In this document: positions 31,479 to 32,147 of the stretch, one piece after another
How positions within the stretch are numbered: position 1 is the first letter of the stretch
Layout: each line of letters begins with the position of its first letter
Source of the DNA: HGM05232 sp036661515
GTDB lineage: Bacteria > Bacteroidota > Bacteroidia > Bacteroidales > Muribaculaceae
Length of the DNA stretch: 32,147 nt
NCBI GenBank assembly: GCA_036661515.1
Contig: JAVWYO010000011.1
Coordinates: 1 to 32,147 of the forward strand
Direction: 5' to 3'
Program-made: the position numbers and the translations under genes
The notes under the pieces: generated by a model
Told to the model about the DNA's origin: nothing
The model's database searches: none
Seen by the model: the letters and a program-made list of their open reading frames with translations, nothing else

Positions 31479-32147
31479 TTACTTCTTATTTGATAAATTA
31501 TTTATAGTAGTTCCATTCTCATTAACCTGCTTATTTTCATCAGGTTTTATTTCCTCTGGCTTAGTCTGTTCAACAAACGTAATAGCACGTTGATATGCTA
31601 CTTCGTTATCATCGGGAAGGGGTCTTACTTTCGCAAATTTCACAAAGTCGGCAATCTCAAGGATTTGTTGTAGATATTCATTTACTGCCTTAGTCTCTTC
31701 GTTTTTCTTTAATATGTCAACAATTTGATTTGATGTCATTTCCATTGCATTAATCATGAAACGGCGGTCGATGTAATTACGAAGTATATCAGTAAGTCGA
31801 GTATAATACTCCTTGTCTTGTCCCGATTGCCATAGCTTCATATCCTTTAGCGACTGAAGTAGCGTAATAGCTTCCTCGTAAGGAGGAGTTTCTTTTTTCT
31901 TTGGTAGCAAAGTGTTTTTTACCTTCTTAAATAGTTTAAAGTAGGCAATGATTGCTATAAGTAGCAATGACATCACTATTACATATACCCACCAATAGTC
32001 TGTAATAAAATCGGGCAAATAATCAAATAGATTAAATGGTGGTTCTTCAACCGATTTAAAATCATTGATACTCTTTAAAGTATCTACTTGAACAGGAATT
32101 ACCTTAAGATTCAGTGCATTTGATGAAAAAGTATCTTTCCCCACAAC
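31479..32147 (-). CDS. BatD-like membrane protein, 5' truncated by the window edge
   Basis: About 222 residues are visible and the frame is still open at the last base. A GTG at 32144 could be read as a start, but the visible part begins in what looks like the end of a beta-rich extracytoplasmic domain (SSNALNLKVIPVQVDTL), so the true start is almost certainly outside. One transmembrane helix follows (about residues 50-70 of the visible part, WWVYVIVMSLLLIAIIAYF). After it come a basic stretch, a cytoplasmic helical domain and a polar tail rich in E, N and K. The helical domain aligns by eye with the end of BatD. Proteins of this kind commonly precede batA in Bacteroidales. Confidence 0.75.
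   Translation of the reverse strand, partial: VVGKDTFSSNALNLKVIPVQVDTLKSINDFKSVEEPPFNLFDYLPDFITDYWWVYVIVMSLLLIAIIAYFKLFKKVKNTLLPKKKETPPYEEAITLLQSLKDMKLWQSGQDKEYYTRLTDILRNYIDRRFMINAMEMTSNQIVDILKKNEETKAVNEYLQQILEIADFVKFAKVRPLPDDNEVAYQRAITFVEQTKPEEIKPDENKQVNENGTTINNLSNKK

Noticed and set aside
32142..32144. GTG as the start of the right-edge gene
   Set aside because: The frame is open to the window end and the visible N-terminus looks like the middle of a secreted domain.

Overview
The window is an AT-rich bacterial segment that reads as a member of the Bacteroidales (phylum Bacteroidota), probably from a draft or metagenome assembly, since it contains a run of ten Ns. The assignment rests on the gene content: a batABCDE aerotolerance operon, an OstA-like protein next to several SurA-like chaperones, PorT-type outer membrane barrels and a DUF2007-Usp protein. 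It is also supported by promoters of the Bacteroidota type (TTTG, about 19-20 bases, TAnnTTTG) upstream of several genes and by few Shine-Dalgarno sites. I cannot place the family or genus.

Layout. (1) 1-1930, plus strand: an accessory patch with a two-gene AbiE-type (type IV) toxin-antitoxin operon; the N run falls inside the toxin. (2) 1931-13316, minus strand: a housekeeping block transcribed in the order guaB, a two-parvulin-domain chaperone, a SurA-like lipoprotein, a SurA-like PPIase, an OstA/LptA-like protein, mutL, yaaA and a secreted serine hydrolase. The four envelope genes look like one outer-membrane biogenesis set. (3) 13317-13856: a 540-base intergenic region with a strong candidate structured RNA, a tandem 12-base repeat and a promoter. 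(4) 13857-19580, plus strand: one very large soluble hybrid histidine kinase (1907 aa) with about twelve PAS modules in series, ending 3 bases from priA, which converges on it. (5) 19584-25198, minus strand: priA, two tandem paralogous outer membrane barrels, a DUF2007-Usp-Usp protein and a small HTH protein. (6) 25302-32147, minus strand: the Bat operon (a truncated BatD-like protein at the window edge, then batA, batB, batC, batD, batE) followed by a PAP2 phosphatase 16 bases behind batE.

How the genes work together. The guaB-side block couples GTP synthesis with outer-membrane protein and LPS export and with mismatch repair. The Bat block is a membrane complex of two VWA proteins, TPR proteins and beta-sandwich proteins, usually driven by a MoxR ATPase that would lie beyond the right edge. 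The kinase has no transmembrane segment, no DNA-binding output domain and no neighbouring regulator, so it is an orphan cytoplasmic integrator of unknown inputs.

The most unusual items are the twelve-PAS kinase and the candidate structured RNA upstream of it. I found no CRISPR array, tRNA, rRNA or complete insertion sequence.
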